Source of the DNA: Jiangella mangrovi
Lineage (GTDB): Bacteria > Actinomycetota > Actinomycetes > Jiangellales > Jiangellaceae
Direction: 5' to 3'
Assembly (NCBI RefSeq): GCF_014204975.1
Contig: NZ_JACHMM010000001.1
Span: 5,146,001-5,210,000 of the forward strand
DNA: 64,000 nt
Shown here: positions 1-7,363 of the stretch, in pieces
Position numbering within the stretch: the stretch's first letter is position 1
Layout: every line of letters starts with the position of its first letter
Notes under the pieces: generated by a model
What the model saw: the letters and a program-made list of their open reading frames with translations, nothing else
The model's database searches: none
What the model was told of the DNA's origin: nothing
Made by a program: the position numbers and the translations under genes

Positions 1-368
1 ACCTCCGCGACCGGCTTTCCCTCGGCGACGGCGACCGCCGCGGACCGGCCGGCCGCCATGACGCTCCCGGCGCCCAGCGAGACCACGGTGTCGACGGCGT
101 CGCCGGTCAGCCGGGCGGCGAGCCGGTCGACGTCGGCGAACGTCGGGTCCTGGGGGACGTCGGACCAGATGCCGGCGAACTCGACGCCGTCGGAGCCGGT
201 GAGGATGCTCCCCACCCGGTCGGCGACGCCCGCCCCGGCGAGTCCCGCGTCGGTCACCACCAGCGCCCGGCGGCCGCCGAGCCGCGCGATCTCGGCACCG
301 ATCCGGTCGACGACGCCGTCGCCGTAGACCAGCTCGGTGGGTGCCGCGTACCTATCGATCCTCGTCAT
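1..368 (-). CDS. Iron-containing alcohol dehydrogenase family protein (C-terminus beyond window)
   Basis: The N-terminal ~122 residues are visible, from an ATG at 366-368. They show the NAD-binding start of group III dehydrogenases: a short strand, then a GDGVVDRIG turn, a GGRRALVVTD strand and a SLGAGSVMAAGR loop. Classical iron ADHs carry GGGSxxD at that loop. The Asp is absent here, as it also is in maleylacetate reductases, so a maleylacetate-reductase-like role is possible. The start overlaps the preceding permease gene by 17 bp, making this the last visible gene of the ABC operon; it probably acts on the imported compound. Metal ligands lie outside the window, so the exact function is open. 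Confidence 0.7.
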   Translation of the reverse strand, partial: MTRIDRYAAPTELVYGDGVVDRIGAEIARLGGRRALVVTDAGLAGAGVADRVGSILTGSDGVEFAGIWSDVPQDPTFADVDRLAARLTGDAVDTVVSLGAGSVMAAGRSAAVAVAEGKPVAE

Positions 369-1164
369 CCGCGCCTCCGTACGCCCAGTTGTTGGCCAGG
401 ACATCAACGATCTTGATCAGCCAGCTCAGCAGCAGTGACATGCCGATGACGACGACGGCGACGCTCCAGGTGCCGGTCGCGTCGAAGGCCTGCTGGTACC
501 GCGCGGACAGCGCTCCGATGCCGATGACCGCCAGGAAGAGCTGGCCGACGATCATGCCCTTCACCGCCCGCGCGATGCCCAGGTGCAGCCCGACGAAGAT
601 CAGCGGCAGCGCGGCGGGCAGGACGATGCGGCCGATGACCGTCCACCGGCCGGCGCCGAACACCCGCCCGACGTCGCGCAGCTGCAGCTCCGCGCCCGCG
701 ACCGCCGCCCGCGTGTTGACCGCGATCACCGTCGACGCGAACAGCACGACGATCGAGAGCAGCGTCGTGTCGGACAGGCCGAAGACGATGAGGAACACCG
801 GCGCCATGATGATCGGCGGGACGAACAGCGCCAGGTCCAGGAAGTACTTCAGCGCCGTGTCCACGTAGGCGTTGAGCCCCATGGCCACCCCCACGCCCAC
901 CCCGAGGACGACGGCGATCAGGTAGCCGACGACCACCTGGCGCAGGCTCTCGACGACGGCGTCGGTGAACCGCGGGTCACCGGTGAGGTCGCCGATCCGC
1001 TGCACGACGGCGCTGAACGTCGGCAGCCACTCCGCCCGGAGCACCCGCGCCGCGAGCTCCCACACGACGGCGCCCGCGGCCAGCGCGACGAGGCTCGTCA
1101 CGACGTCGCGGCGCAGGTAGGCGACGACGGCGGCACGCCCGCGGGCGGTTACGACTCCAGCCAT
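352..1164 (-). CDS. ABC transporter permease (NMT1/taurine-nitrate type)
   Basis: A 270-aa integral membrane permease with about six hydrophobic segments. It has the binding-protein-dependent transport signature around residues 175-200 (VGRVFGAGRWTVIGRIVLPAALP), the EAA-loop that docks on the ATPase. The ATG at 1162-1164 is chosen because it starts the membrane protein proper; upstream in-frame sequence only mirrors the ATPase gene, which it overlaps by 16 bp. It is one of two different permeases in the operon, so the channel is probably a heterodimer. The substrate cannot be told from sequence; the family moves sulfonates, nitrate, pyrimidines or aromatic acids. Confidence 0.85.
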   Translation of the reverse strand: MAGVVTARGRAAVVAYLRRDVVTSLVALAAGAVVWELAARVLRAEWLPTFSAVVQRIGDLTGDPRFTDAVVESLRQVVVGYLIAVVLGVGVGVAMGLNAYVDTALKYFLDLALFVPPIIMAPVFLIVFGLSDTTLLSIVVLFASTVIAVNTRAAVAGAELQLRDVGRVFGAGRWTVIGRIVLPAALPLIFVGLHLGIARAVKGMIVGQLFLAVIGIGALSARYQQAFDATGTWSVAVVVIGMSLLLSWLIKIVDVLANNWAYGGADDEDR

Positions 1165-1937
1165 CGCCACACCTCGTTCCGCAGCTCCTGGAACTCGGCC
1201 GTCTGGGTGACGTCCTTGGTGCGCGGTCTTGGCAGGCCGACGGCGATCTCCGCGACGATTCGGCCCGGGTTCGTGCCCATGATCACGACGCGGTCGGCGA
1301 GCAGGACCGCCTCCTCGACGCTGTGGGTGACGAACAGGCTGGTCTTCTGGTCCGCCGCCCAGATGCGCAGCAGCTCGCCCTGCAACTGGCGCCGGGTGAT
1401 CTCGTCCAGCGCGCCGAACGGCTCGTCCATCAGCAGGATCTTCGGGTCGACGGCGAGCGCCCGGGCCAGGCCGACGCGCTGCTGCATGCCGCCGGAGAGC
1501 TCCCGGGGCAGGTGCTGGTCGAAGCCCTGGAGGCCGACCAGCTCGATCAGCTCGGCGGCGCGGGCGGTGCGCTCCTTGACCGAGAGCCCCTGCATGCGCA
1601 GGCCGAACGCGACGTTGTCGGTGACGCTCAGCCACGGCAGCAGCGCCGCCTGCTGGAAGACCATCGACCGGTCCGGGCCCGGCCCCTCGATCGGGCGGCC
1701 GCCGATGGTGATGGTGCCGGTGGTCGCCTTTGTCAGGCCGGCGACCATCCTCAGCAGCGTGGTCTTGCCACAGCCGCTCGGCCCGACGATGACCAGGAAC
1801 TCCGAGCGCCGGATCGAGAGGCTGACGTCGGCGAGCGCCACGTGGTCGCCCTGACCCCGTCGGCCGCGGCTCGCGAAGGTCCGGCCCACGCCCGAGATCT
1901 CGACGTGCGCCGTGCCGTGTCGCAGACCTGTTCCCAT
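1149..1937 (-). CDS. ABC transporter ATP-binding protein (SsuB/TauB-like)
   Basis: A 262-aa cytoplasmic ATPase that powers uptake. Walker A is GPSGCGKTT (about residues 53-61), the Q-loop lies in VFQQAALLPW, the ABC signature is LSGGMQQR, Walker B is ILLMDEPFGALDE, and the switch His is in FVTHSVEEA. Length and motif order match SsuB/TauB/NrtD-type ATPases. It sits between the two permease genes of a leftward operon, overlapping the downstream permease by 16 bp and following the upstream one after about 20 bp. An AGGAGGAATC-like Shine-Dalgarno precedes the start. Confidence 0.92.
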   Translation of the reverse strand: MGTGLRHGTAHVEISGVGRTFASRGRRGQGDHVALADVSLSIRRSEFLVIVGPSGCGKTTLLRMVAGLTKATTGTITIGGRPIEGPGPDRSMVFQQAALLPWLSVTDNVAFGLRMQGLSVKERTARAAELIELVGLQGFDQHLPRELSGGMQQRVGLARALAVDPKILLMDEPFGALDEITRRQLQGELLRIWAADQKTSLFVTHSVEEAVLLADRVVIMGTNPGRIVAEIAVGLPRPRTKDVTQTAEFQELRNEVWRWLES

Positions 1938-1959
1938 CAGGATTCCTCCTGGTTGTCGA

Positions 1960-2745
1960 TCAGCGCTTCTCGACCCGTGCTTGAAGGGCGTGCAGTCCCG
2001 CGATGACGAGGACGGACTGGAGCATGAGCAGCCCGACGAACGCGAACAGGTCGGCGGACTGGAAGTGCGACTGGTAGCTGATGATCTGGGTCCCGATGCC
2101 GAGCGCGATGAGGGTCAGCTCGACGGTGACCAGACCCGTCAGCGCCTGGGCGAAGCCGAGCCGGAGTCCCGCCACCACCGTCGCGATCGAGCCGGGGACC
2201 AGGACGTGCCGCCAGGTCTGCGACTCGGTGGCGCCGAACACCCGGCCCATGTCGATCCACGCCCGCGGGATGGTCCGGGCGCCGCCGCGGGTGGCCGCGA
2301 CGATGAACGGCAGCGCGAAGAGCACGATCACCACGATCTGCGCGGTCCGGGTGAGACCGAGGGCGATCATGACCACCGGCATCATCACCGCCATCGGGAT
2401 GACCACCGCGATCTCGAGGTACGGCATGAGGACCCGGTCGAGCGTGGCGTTGCGGGCCATCAGCAGGCCCACCGGCACCCCGAGCGCGGCGGCGATCAGG
2501 TAGCCCGCCAGCAGCGACAGGTCGCTCGTCCAGAGCGCCTGCCACGCCGCCGAGGACGTGAAGACCCGCGGGATCGCCGCGAGCACCTCGCCGGCCGTCG
2601 GGGTGGCGAAGTTCCCCCGCCCCACGATCACCAGGTCCCACACCAGCACCCCGGCGGCGAGCACCGCCAGCGGGAGCAGGGCGGCAAGCGGCCGCAGGCG
2701 GAAGCCGGCCGCCGTCGCCGTCACAGCTGCAGTTCCGGCCGCCAC
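1960..2745 (-). CDS. ABC transporter permease, second subunit
   Basis: A 261-aa permease with about six transmembrane segments and the EAA-type loop (MGRVFGATESQTWRHVLVPG). The GTG start at 2743-2745 lies 2 bp after the stop of the binding-protein gene. A GGAG ribosome site sits in the end of that gene, so translation is probably coupled. Together with the permease at 352-1164 it would form the membrane pore of an NMT1/taurine-type importer. The substrate is unknown. Confidence 0.86.
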   Translation of the reverse strand: MAAGTAAVTATAAGFRLRPLAALLPLAVLAAGVLVWDLVIVGRGNFATPTAGEVLAAIPRVFTSSAAWQALWTSDLSLLAGYLIAAALGVPVGLLMARNATLDRVLMPYLEIAVVIPMAVMMPVVMIALGLTRTAQIVVIVLFALPFIVAATRGGARTIPRAWIDMGRVFGATESQTWRHVLVPGSIATVVAGLRLGFAQALTGLVTVELTLIALGIGTQIISYQSHFQSADLFAFVGLLMLQSVLVIAGLHALQARVEKR

Positions 2746-2747
2746 GG

Positions 2748-3785
2748 CTAGAACTCCGTGAGCGAGGAGGTCGAGATCTCGTCGATGACGGCGGCCAGCG
2801 GATCGGGCGCCTGCAGGTCGTCCGGCGATCCAGGCAGGTCGAACGCCTCGAGCGTGTTCTCCAGCCCGGGTCCGCCGAGGCCGCCGTTGGCGTACCAGAT
2901 CTGGTCCTCGGCGAACTGCTTGGCCACCGACGCGTCCGGGGCGTCGGGCAGGAACTGTGGCACCAGCTCGTCCAGCGAGTCCGGGTCGTCGTAGATCGAC
3001 CGGATCGCCTCCAGCTGGGCCGTCAGCAGCGCCTCGACGATCGCCGGGTGCTCCTCGAGCGTCTGGTCGTTGGTGTAGACGTACTCGTCGCCGACGCCGG
3101 GCAGGCTCTCGCGCAGCGGCACGACGAAGAACGCGTCCGCGCCGTACTCGTCCTGCAGCTTCACCGCGTCCGGCAGGCCCAGGGCGGTGCCCTTGATCCG
3201 GCCCTCGGCGACGGCCTGCGCCCGCAGCGGGGAGTCCGGGATGGTGGTGTACTGCGGCTCCACCCCGGCGCACTCCTGGTCGAAGTACATGCGCATGAGG
3301 ACGGTGTAGCCGCCGGTCTCGGAGTAGATGCCGACCTGCTCGCCGTCCAGGTCGGCGCAGTCCTCGAAGTCCTTCTCGGCGACCCAGACGACGAGGTTGG
3401 CGTTGCGGGTGCCGATCGCCTTGATCGGCGCACCCTGCTCGACGCTGAGCGCGGCGGGCGGGAGTGAGTCGGCGGTGAACTGGATCTGGTTGGCGCCGAG
3501 GCTCTGGAAGCTGACGTCGGAGCCCGACATCACCTGCGCCTCGATGTCGTATCCCTGCTCCTGCATGGCGTCGATGGCCATCAGCAGGGGAAGGTAGGAC
3601 TCGTCCGGAGTGGAGTTCCAGGCGATCACCACGGGCGTGGTGTCGACGTCTCCCTCGCCGGCGGCCCCGGCGCTCGCGCCCTCGTCGCCGTCACCGCAAG
3701 CGACGGCGAACAGGCCTGTGGCCAGCAACAATGCACTCAGTTGCAGCGTGGTGTGGCGAACTCGGCGAACACGACTCTTCTGCAT
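2748..3785 (-). CDS. ABC transporter substrate-binding lipoprotein (NMT1/THI5-like)
   Basis: A 345-aa extracytoplasmic solute receptor. The ATG at 3783-3785 is favoured over an upstream ATG because GGAGG lies 6 nt before it and it gives a proper signal peptide: Arg-rich n-region, hydrophobic core, and lipobox FAVAC with the lipidated Cys at about residue 30. The mature part has the SsuA/THI5-like fold pattern (an early PLLMAIDAM helix, then a SGSDVSFQSLGANQIQF segment). It is the first gene of the operon that continues with two permeases, an ATPase and an iron-type dehydrogenase. The ligand is unknown; a heterocyclic or aromatic carbon/nitrogen compound would fit. Confidence 0.85.
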   Translation of the reverse strand: MQKSRVRRVRHTTLQLSALLLATGLFAVACGDGDEGASAGAAGEGDVDTTPVVIAWNSTPDESYLPLLMAIDAMQEQGYDIEAQVMSGSDVSFQSLGANQIQFTADSLPPAALSVEQGAPIKAIGTRNANLVVWVAEKDFEDCADLDGEQVGIYSETGGYTVLMRMYFDQECAGVEPQYTTIPDSPLRAQAVAEGRIKGTALGLPDAVKLQDEYGADAFFVVPLRESLPGVGDEYVYTNDQTLEEHPAIVEALLTAQLEAIRSIYDDPDSLDELVPQFLPDAPDASVAKQFAEDQIWYANGGLGGPGLENTLEAFDLPGSPDDLQAPDPLAAVIDEISTSSLTEF

Positions 3786-3861
3786 GGCGAACCTCCAGCG
3801 GTCGAACTCGAGCTCGATACCGGACAAGATCGCGCGACTCATGACGAGACGGTGCTAATGG

Positions 3862-3889
3862 AGGATACGTGATATTGTGTTCAAGTCAA
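3862..3889 (-). promoter_or_regulatory. Sigma-70-type promoter for the ABC operon
   Basis: On the minus strand TTGACT (3884-3889) and TATCCT (3862-3867) are separated by 16 bp, inside an AT-rich patch unlike its surroundings. The predicted start near 3855 would leave a leader of about 70 nt before the lipoprotein start at 3785. Seen by eye only. Confidence 0.55.
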
Positions 3890-4004
3890 TGGCTCCGTGA
3901 CAGCCGCCTGGACAACGGTTTCTGGGCAGGCCGGGACCATCCGTGGCGCCATCGCAGAGCGCCCGGAAGCGGGCTGCCTCGAGGTTCTGCCGGGGTGGTG
4001 AGGT

Positions 4005-4144
4005 GGGGCTCCCCGCCCCCCTGCTGCCCAGTCTCTTAACCGCGTGCACACGCCTCAAGCGGACCGGTGGGCGCTTCGCGCCGTGGAGGACCGCTTGACC
4101 CGTGCACCCGCGGCCAAGAACCTGGCAGCTATCAGGGGGACGGG
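4005..4144 (+). repeat. Left arm of the palindromic element (inverted copy of 4517-4654)
   Basis: It shares CTGCTGCCCA, CGCCTCAAGCGGACCG, GCGCTTCGCG, GACCGCTTGACCCG and GGCAGCTATCAGGGGGAC with the reverse complement of the right arm, in the same order. It can self-fold: CCCCCTG at 4017-4023 pairs with CAGGGGG at 4133-4139, TGCC with GGCA inside that, and CAAGCGGAcc with ggaccGCTTG around a GCGCTTCGCGC tip. Confidence 0.75.
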
Positions 4145-4181
4145 AAGACCCTGGGCACGCCTCGCCGGTTCCGTGGCGGCG

Positions 4182-4265
4182 CGTCGTGGTCTGGCGTCAC
4201 GTCCTGGTCCCCCGTCACGCGTTCGAGCCCGTTCCGGCCGTTTCGCGTGACACCAGACCACGACG
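4182..4265. repeat. Internal stem-loop, 20-bp arms
   Basis: Arms at 4182-4201 (CGTCGTGGTCTGG...) and 4246-4265 pair with one mismatch around a 44-nt loop. Part of the palindromic element. Confidence 0.7.
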
Positions 4266-4310
4266 TGACGGCAGACCAGCAAGCAGGCACCCACCCGCCG
4301 CCGAGGGCAC

Positions 4311-4336
4311 GTTACTACCGCCATAGCAGTAGTAAC
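4311..4336. repeat. Internal stem-loop, 8-bp perfect arms
   Basis: GTTACTAC (4311-4318) and GTAGTAAC (4329-4336) flank a 10-nt loop. It is AT-richer than its surroundings. Confidence 0.65.
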
Positions 4337-4360
4337 CCGCCTACGACGCCCGTCAAAGGA

Positions 4361-4453
4361 CCGACTTCAATAGCGCCAGCCGTCTTCGATAGCAAGAACC
4401 GTCCTCTGCGGCCGCGCCAGAGCTCAGAGGACGGCTGGCGCTATCGAAGTCGG
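4361..4453. repeat. Internal stem-loop, 24-bp arms with nested 10-bp stem
   Basis: Arms 4361-4384 and 4430-4453 match with one mismatch, which becomes a G-U pair in minus-strand RNA. Inside them CCGTCCTCTG (4399-4408) pairs perfectly with CAGAGGACGG (4425-4434). The second stem shares bases with the outer one, so two alternative folds compete. Confidence 0.7.
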
Positions 4454-4516
4454 CCACCACCATCGAAGACGACCAACCGCAGCCAGCGAGCCACCGCCCA
4501 CCCGTCGCCAGACTCC

Positions 4517-4654
4517 CCCGTCCCCCTGATAGCTGCCCGTTCTTAGGCCGCGGGGAACCGGGTCAAGCGGTCCCTCCGCGCGAAGCGCCATCGGTCCGCT
4601 TGAGGCGGGTCCCCGCGGCTAAGAGAATGGGCAGCAGGGGGACGGGGGAACCCC
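4517..4654 (-). repeat. Right arm of the palindromic element
   Basis: Inverted copy of 4005-4144. Its self-fold is better than the left arm's: read on the minus strand, CCCCCTG/CAGGGGG, TGCCC/GGGCA, TTCTCTTAG/CCTAAGAA and CCGCGGGGA/TCCCCGCGG stack into a nearly continuous stem. It begins immediately after the acdS stop codon, so it may also end acdS transcription. Confidence 0.72.
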
Positions 4655-4655
4655 G

Positions 4656-5696
4656 TCAGCTATCCACGCGCTGAGTGTGGGTGAACAGCCCGCTGTAGGC
4701 GTTGAGCGCCGGCTGGCCGCCCAGGTGGGCGTAGAGAACCGTCGCGTCTGATGCGATGTCGCCGCTGGTCACGAGGTCGATCAGGCCGGCCATGGACTTG
4801 CCCTCGTAGACCGGGTCGAGGATGACGCCCTCGAGCTGCCCGGTGAGCCGGATGGCGTCGAGCGTCGACTCCACCGGGATGCCGTACTCGTCGCCGGCCC
4901 AGCCGGGCAGGACGGTGATCTCGTCGTCGCGCAGCGGCCGGCCGAGACCGATGAGCTCGGACGTGTTCCGCGCGATGCGGGCGACCTGGTCGCGGGTGGC
5001 GTCGAGGGTGGCACTGGCGTCGATGCCGACGACGCGGCGTGGGCGTCCTCCTGCCTTCTCGAGCGCGGCGAAGCCGGCGATCATGCCGGCCTGGGTCGAG
5101 CCGGTGACCGCGCAGACGACGATCGTGTCGAAGAAGACGCCCAGGTCACGCTCCTGCTGCTCGACCTCGTAGGCCCAGTGGGCGAAGCCGAGGCCGCCGA
5201 GCCGGTGGTCCGACGCACCGGCCGGGATCGGGTACGGCCGGCCGCCGCGCGCTTCGACGTCCGCGATCGCGCGGGTCCAGGACTCCTTGAAGCCGATGCC
5301 GAAGCCGGCCGGGTCGAGGCGCACCTCGGCGCCCATGATGCGGCTGAGCATGATGTTGCCGACGCGGTCGTTCAGCGCGTCGGGCCAGTCGACCCAGCGC
5401 TCCTGGACGAGCACGGCCTTCAGCCCGAGCGACGCGGCGACGGCGGCGACCTGGCGGGTGTGGTTGGACTGGTAGCCGCCGATCGAGACCAGCGTGTCGG
5501 CCCCCTGCGCCAGCACGTCGGGGACGATGTACTCGAGTTTGCGGGTCTTGTTGCCGCCGTAGGCCAGGCCGGCGTTGCAGTCCTCGCGCTTGGCCCAGAT
5601 GCTCGCGCCGCCCAGGTGCGCGGTCAGCCGCGGCAGCGGGTGGACGGGGCTCGGCCCGAAGGTCAGCGGGTGGCGCGGGAAGTCGGAGAGCGCCAT
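4656..5696 (-). CDS. acdS: 1-aminocyclopropane-1-carboxylate deaminase
   Basis: A 346-aa PLP enzyme of fold type II that splits ACC, the ethylene precursor, to ammonia and 2-oxobutyrate in the cytoplasm. The N-terminus ([13 protein letters not shown] [11 protein letters not shown]), PLP lysine in GGNKTRK (Lys50) and VTGSTQAG phosphate loop match characterised AcdS proteins. The residues that separate true ACC deaminases from D-cysteine desulfhydrases are present: Tyr297-Glu298 in DPVYEGKSM and Leu325 in AHLGG (Tyr294, Glu295 and Leu322 in the Pseudomonas enzyme). The gene lies 2 bp downstream of a GntR regulator gene, a known actinobacterial arrangement. It implies contact with plants. Confidence 0.95.
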   Translation of the reverse strand: MALSDFPRHPLTFGPSPVHPLPRLTAHLGGASIWAKREDCNAGLAYGGNKTRKLEYIVPDVLAQGADTLVSIGGYQSNHTRQVAAVAASLGLKAVLVQERWVDWPDALNDRVGNIMLSRIMGAEVRLDPAGFGIGFKESWTRAIADVEARGGRPYPIPAGASDHRLGGLGFAHWAYEVEQQERDLGVFFDTIVVCAVTGSTQAGMIAGFAALEKAGGRPRRVVGIDASATLDATRDQVARIARNTSELIGLGRPLRDDEITVLPGWAGDEYGIPVESTLDAIRLTGQLEGVILDPVYEGKSMAGLIDLVTSGDIASDATVLYAHLGGQPALNAYSGLFTHTQRVDS

Positions 5697-5698
5697 GG

Positions 5699-6358
5699 TC
5701 AGCCCCCTTCCCGGGCCGTGGGCAGGGAGTGCCAGGTGTCGAAGGCGACGGCGGCCGCGCGCCCGGCGTCACCGGCGGCGCAGAGGTCGATGAGCTCCTC
5801 GTGCCGCGCGACCGACGCCCGGCCGCCGAGCGTCGAGAACCGCAGCCGCTCGGCCCGGCGCAGTACCGGCGTGAACTGCTCGAGGACGACGGCGACCGCC
5901 CGGTTCGCGGCTACGACGACGGGGACGCCGTGCAGTTCGTCGTCGGCCGCGAGCGCCGCGTCGACGTCGCCGTGCTGGACGGCCGCGTGGAACCGTCCGT
6001 TCGCGGCCCGCATGGCGGCGAGGTCGGTCTCGGTCAGGCCGGCGACGGCCTCGCGGACGGCGACCTCGTGCATGGCCGCGACCACGTCCCGCGCATCGCG
6101 GACGTCGCGCTCCTCGATCGAGCTGACGGTCGTCGACCGGCCCGGCCGCGCGACCACCAGCCCGGCCTCGCCCAGCCGCAGCAGCGCCTCGCGCACCGGC
6201 GTGCGGCTCACCCCGAGCCAGGTCGCCAGCTCACCGTCGCGCAGTTGCTCACCGGGGGCGAGCTGCCCCTCGACGATCGCGTCGCGCAACCGCCGGTACA
6301 CGTCGTCGCGCAGCAACCGCCGGTCGATCGCGGCGGCGGGTTCTGCAGGAATGGGCAT
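5699..6358 (-). CDS. GntR-family (FadR/FCD) regulator of acdS
   Basis: A 219-aa regulator. The N-terminal winged helix (about residues 12-80) contains [22 protein letters not shown] and the recognition segment [15 protein letters not shown]. The C-terminal all-helical FCD domain carries His residues likely to bind a metal/effector ([23 protein letters not shown]). The ATG at 6356-6358 is chosen because an AT-rich operator-like palindrome lies just upstream; a longer reading frame from 6409 would place that palindrome inside the gene. It is first in a two-gene operon with acdS and probably senses ACC or a related amino acid. Confidence 0.85.
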   Translation of the reverse strand: MPIPAEPAAAIDRRLLRDDVYRRLRDAIVEGQLAPGEQLRDGELATWLGVSRTPVREALLRLGEAGLVVARPGRSTTVSSIEERDVRDARDVVAAMHEVAVREAVAGLTETDLAAMRAANGRFHAAVQHGDVDAALAADDELHGVPVVVAANRAVAVVLEQFTPVLRRAERLRFSTLGGRASVARHEELIDLCAAGDAGRAAAVAFDTWHSLPTAREGG

Positions 6359-6366
6359 CTCAATAT

Positions 6367-6378
6367 ATTGCACGCAAT
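6367..6378. promoter_or_regulatory. Operator-like palindrome upstream of gntR-acdS
   Basis: ATTGC-AC-GCAAT is a perfect dyad in an AT-rich patch 9 bp before the chosen GntR start. Position and symmetry suit autoregulation by the GntR protein. The divergent sigma-factor gene starts 75 bp away and could share it. Confidence 0.45.
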
Positions 6379-6453
6379 GTTCTTTCGTTGACAAGGCCTC
6401 GGATGTCACAGAACCGGGCCGGGCGGCGTCATATGGAGGTGAAGGATCAGGAC

Positions 6454-7338
6454 ATGAGTGAGGACGCGGCCACCGATGCGTTCGTCGCGCACCGGAACCT
6501 GCTGTTCACCGTCGCGTACGAGATGCTCGGCTCGGCGGCCGATGCCGAGGACGTGCTGCAGGAGACCTGGCTGCGCTGGTCCGGGGTCGACCAGAGCACC
6601 GTGCGCGACCCGCGCGCCTACCTGGTCCGGGTCGCGACGAGGCAGGCGCTGACCCGGCTGCGCACCCTGCACCGGCGCAAGGAGGACTACGTCGGCCCCT
6701 GGCTGCCCGAGCCGCTGCTCACGGCGCCCGACGTCGCCGACGACGTGGAACTCGCCGACAGCGTCTCGATGGCGATGCTGCTGGTCCTCGAGACCCTCAC
6801 CCCCACCGAGCGGGCCGTGTTCGTGCTGCGCGACGTGTTCGCGCTCGAGTACGACGAGATCGCCGGCGCCGTCGACAAGACCCCGGCCGCCGTCCGGCAG
6901 ATCGCCCACCGCGCCCGCGGCCACGTCGCCGCCCGCCGGCCACGCACGGCCGCCTCGCGGGCCGACACCCGCGCGGCGCTCGACGCGTTCCAGCGCGCCA
7001 TCGACACCGGTGACCTGCAGGGGCTGCTCGACATCCTGGCGCCGGACGTGGTCGCGCTCGGCGACGGCGGCGGCGTCGCGCAGGCGGTCCGCAAGCCCGT
7101 CGTCGGGGCGAAGAAGGTCGGCAACCTGCTCCGCGCCGGGCTCACGCGGTTCGGCGCCGGCATGACCGTCGAGCCGGTGCAGGTCAACGGGCACCCGGCG
7201 CTGCTGGCCCGGATCGACGGGCGGGTCGACGGGATCCTGACGGTGCGGGTCGACGACGGCCTGGTGAGCGGCCTCTACTACGTGCGCAACCCCGACAAGC
7301 TGTCGCGGATCGAACAGGAGACGACGGTCACCCGCTGA
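6454..7338 (+). CDS. ECF41-type RNA polymerase sigma factor (SigJ-like)
   Basis: A 294-aa sigma factor with region 2 (VAYEMLGSAADAEDVLQETWLRW), a linker with the WLPEPLL motif, region 4 (LTPTERAVFVLRDVFALEYDEIA) and a C-terminal SnoaL/NTF2-like extension. The extension holds DGGG and NPDKL. WLPEP, DGGG and NPDKL are the hallmark motifs of the ECF41 group, in which the fused extension replaces an anti-sigma factor. The ATG at 6454 is supported by AGGATCAGGAC and a GGAGG somewhat far upstream; an ATG at 6433 is the alternative. No carboxymuconolactone-decarboxylase/oxidoreductase partner gene, usual for this group, lies beside it. Confidence 0.88.
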   Translation: MSEDAATDAFVAHRNLLFTVAYEMLGSAADAEDVLQETWLRWSGVDQSTVRDPRAYLVRVATRQALTRLRTLHRRKEDYVGPWLPEPLLTAPDVADDVELADSVSMAMLLVLETLTPTERAVFVLRDVFALEYDEIAGAVDKTPAAVRQIAHRARGHVAARRPRTAASRADTRAALDAFQRAIDTGDLQGLLDILAPDVVALGDGGGVAQAVRKPVVGAKKVGNLLRAGLTRFGAGMTVEPVQVNGHPALLARIDGRVDGILTVRVDDGLVSGLYYVRNPDKLSRIEQETTVTR

Positions 7339-7363
7339 GCTCGCCGAGCCGGCCGGGCCGGCG

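Larger units (their letters stand above)
4005..4654. repeat. 650-bp gene-free element made of nested palindromes
   Basis: No credible gene lies here. Two ~138-bp arms (4005-4144 and 4517-4654) are imperfect inverted copies of each other, and each arm can also fold on itself. Between them are three further stem-loops (4182-4265, 4311-4336, 4361-4453). The block fills the space between the promoter of the ABC operon and the stop codon of acdS, abutting that stop. It could be a non-autonomous mobile element with long terminal inverted repeats, or a structured RNA/terminator array. No transposase is nearby and no target-site duplication was recognised. Confidence 0.7.

Noticed and set aside
4005..4144. 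Left palindromic arm as a tRNA or tmRNA
   Set aside because: No anticodon arm, T-loop GTTCRA or CCA-like end could be fitted; the fold is one long hairpin.
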